Below are positions 63,590 through 64,000 of a stretch of DNA of 64,000 nucleotides, piece by piece. Made by a program: the position numbers and the translations under genes. The stretch covers positions 1 through 64,000 of the forward strand of contig JAVBKU010000008.1 of NCBI GenBank assembly GCA_031553875.1, in the 5' to 3' direction. Below the pieces are notes generated by a model. That model saw only the letters and a program-made list of their open reading frames with translations. It did not search any database and had not been told where the DNA came from. The stretch is from JAVBKU01 sp031553875. Lineage in GTDB: Bacteria > Bacteroidota > Bacteroidia > Bacteroidales > Rikenellaceae. Each line of letters opens with the position of its first letter. The stretch's first letter is position 1.

Positions 63590-64000
63590 ATGCTCGCAAA
63601 AGACTACGGCATCGAAGCGCTGAGGGTCATTCTTGACAACACTCCCGACATGGTCTATGTGATAGACATGTCCAACTACGAATTTATATTCATCAACCGG
63701 GGTATGGATCAGAAGGCCAGGAGGGCAGTTCCCGGCGCTGTCTGTTACGAGGTGTTGCACGGCCGCCGGGAACCGTGCGAACATTGCGTGATAGGTAAGA
63801 TTTCCTTGGGTGAAAATATCAACAGGCACTATTACAACAGTAAGCTGGATATATGGTTCAATGTGGGCGAGACACGTGCCAAGTGGACCGACGGCAGGGA
63901 TGTGCTGGTGGTATCATCGAGGGACATATCCGAAATAAAGAAGAAGGAAGAGGAGCTCAAGGAGTCGCAGGAGCGTGACCTGTACAGGATGAAGGTTACC
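63590..64000 (+). CDS. PAS-domain sensor protein, 5' part only
   Basis: An open frame of 137 codons from ATG 63590 that runs off the right edge. MLAKDYGIEALRVILDNTPDMVYVIDMSNYEFIFINRG begins a PAS domain; CYEVLHGRREPCEHCVIGK is the Cys-containing loop common in Bacteroidota sensor PAS domains, and VVSSRDISEIKKKEEELKESQ ends it with the start of a coiled-coil. A histidine kinase probably follows outside the window. An ATG at 63565 is in another frame. Confidence 0.8.
   Translation, partial: MLAKDYGIEALRVILDNTPDMVYVIDMSNYEFIFINRGMDQKARRAVPGAVCYEVLHGRREPCEHCVIGKISLGENINRHYYNSKLDIWFNVGETRAKWTDGRDVLVVSSRDISEIKKKEEELKESQERDLYRMKVT

Overview
The window looks like a chromosomal segment of a Bacteroidales bacterium, most likely a Rikenellaceae/Alistipes-type gut commensal (family level is inference). 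Evidence: moderately high GC; repeated promoters of the Bacteroidota form TTTG-N19-21-TAnnTTTG and almost no Shine-Dalgarno sites; lipoproteins with FKBP folds; a Cys-type sulfatase with its anaerobic maturase; hybrid two-component sensors; and the tRNA-Thr/Tyr/Gly cluster that normally precedes tuf in this order. All gene calls come from reading translations and motifs; no database search was run.

Layout. 0-5.3 kb: three minus-strand tRNAs run off the left edge; two plus-strand secreted carbohydrate enzymes (GH28-like, esterase) lie between them and hpf-xerC, and a long intergenic repeat flanks hpf-xerC in inverted orientation. 5.3-15.6 kb: minus-strand housekeeping genes (vanW-aroK-lipoprotein-purL, then dusB and parC) with stacked palindromes between parC and vanW. 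15.7-29.3 kb: argS, a degenerate DUF4143-like ATPase, a secreted nitroreductase-like protein, a ferritin-like protein, two FKBP lipoproteins, ohr, folE, smpB-thiH, tag, deoC and gdhA, mostly separated by clear hairpin terminators. A 600-base gap before gdhA holds an elaborate hairpin.

29.3-36.3 kb is a signalling block: a receiver-only protein, a large hybrid sensor kinase, a membrane-anchored endonuclease/exonuclease/phosphatase-family protein, and a REC-kinase protein whose phospho-acceptor His is replaced by Asp. 36.3-53.6 kb is one long minus-strand exopolysaccharide locus. In transcription order it has a receiver-only regulator, a phosphoglycosyl transferase with a degenerate receiver-like N-terminus, a half-length TolC-family protein, a chain-length protein with a degenerate kinase domain, an internal terminator, a Wzy-like polymerase/ligase, six or more glycosyltransferases (two a tandem duplicate), two acyltransferases, a Wzx flippase, a 44-residue membrane peptide, and a final glycosyltransferase. 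No Wza-type outer-membrane exporter is present, so the TolC-like protein may take that place.

53.6-64 kb: a candidate small RNA, a manA/MFS-transporter pair, an operon-like run of anaerobic sulfatase maturase, a trigger-factor-like chaperone lacking its PPIase domain and a Cys-type sulfatase, then a HAD phosphatase lipoprotein, a CorC/HlyC-family protein, a candidate structured ncRNA of about 180 nt with its own promoter and terminator, and the start of a PAS-domain sensor cut by the right edge. The most novel-looking points are the receiver-linked exopolysaccharide initiation module, the sulfatase/maturase/chaperone operon, and the structured RNAs.
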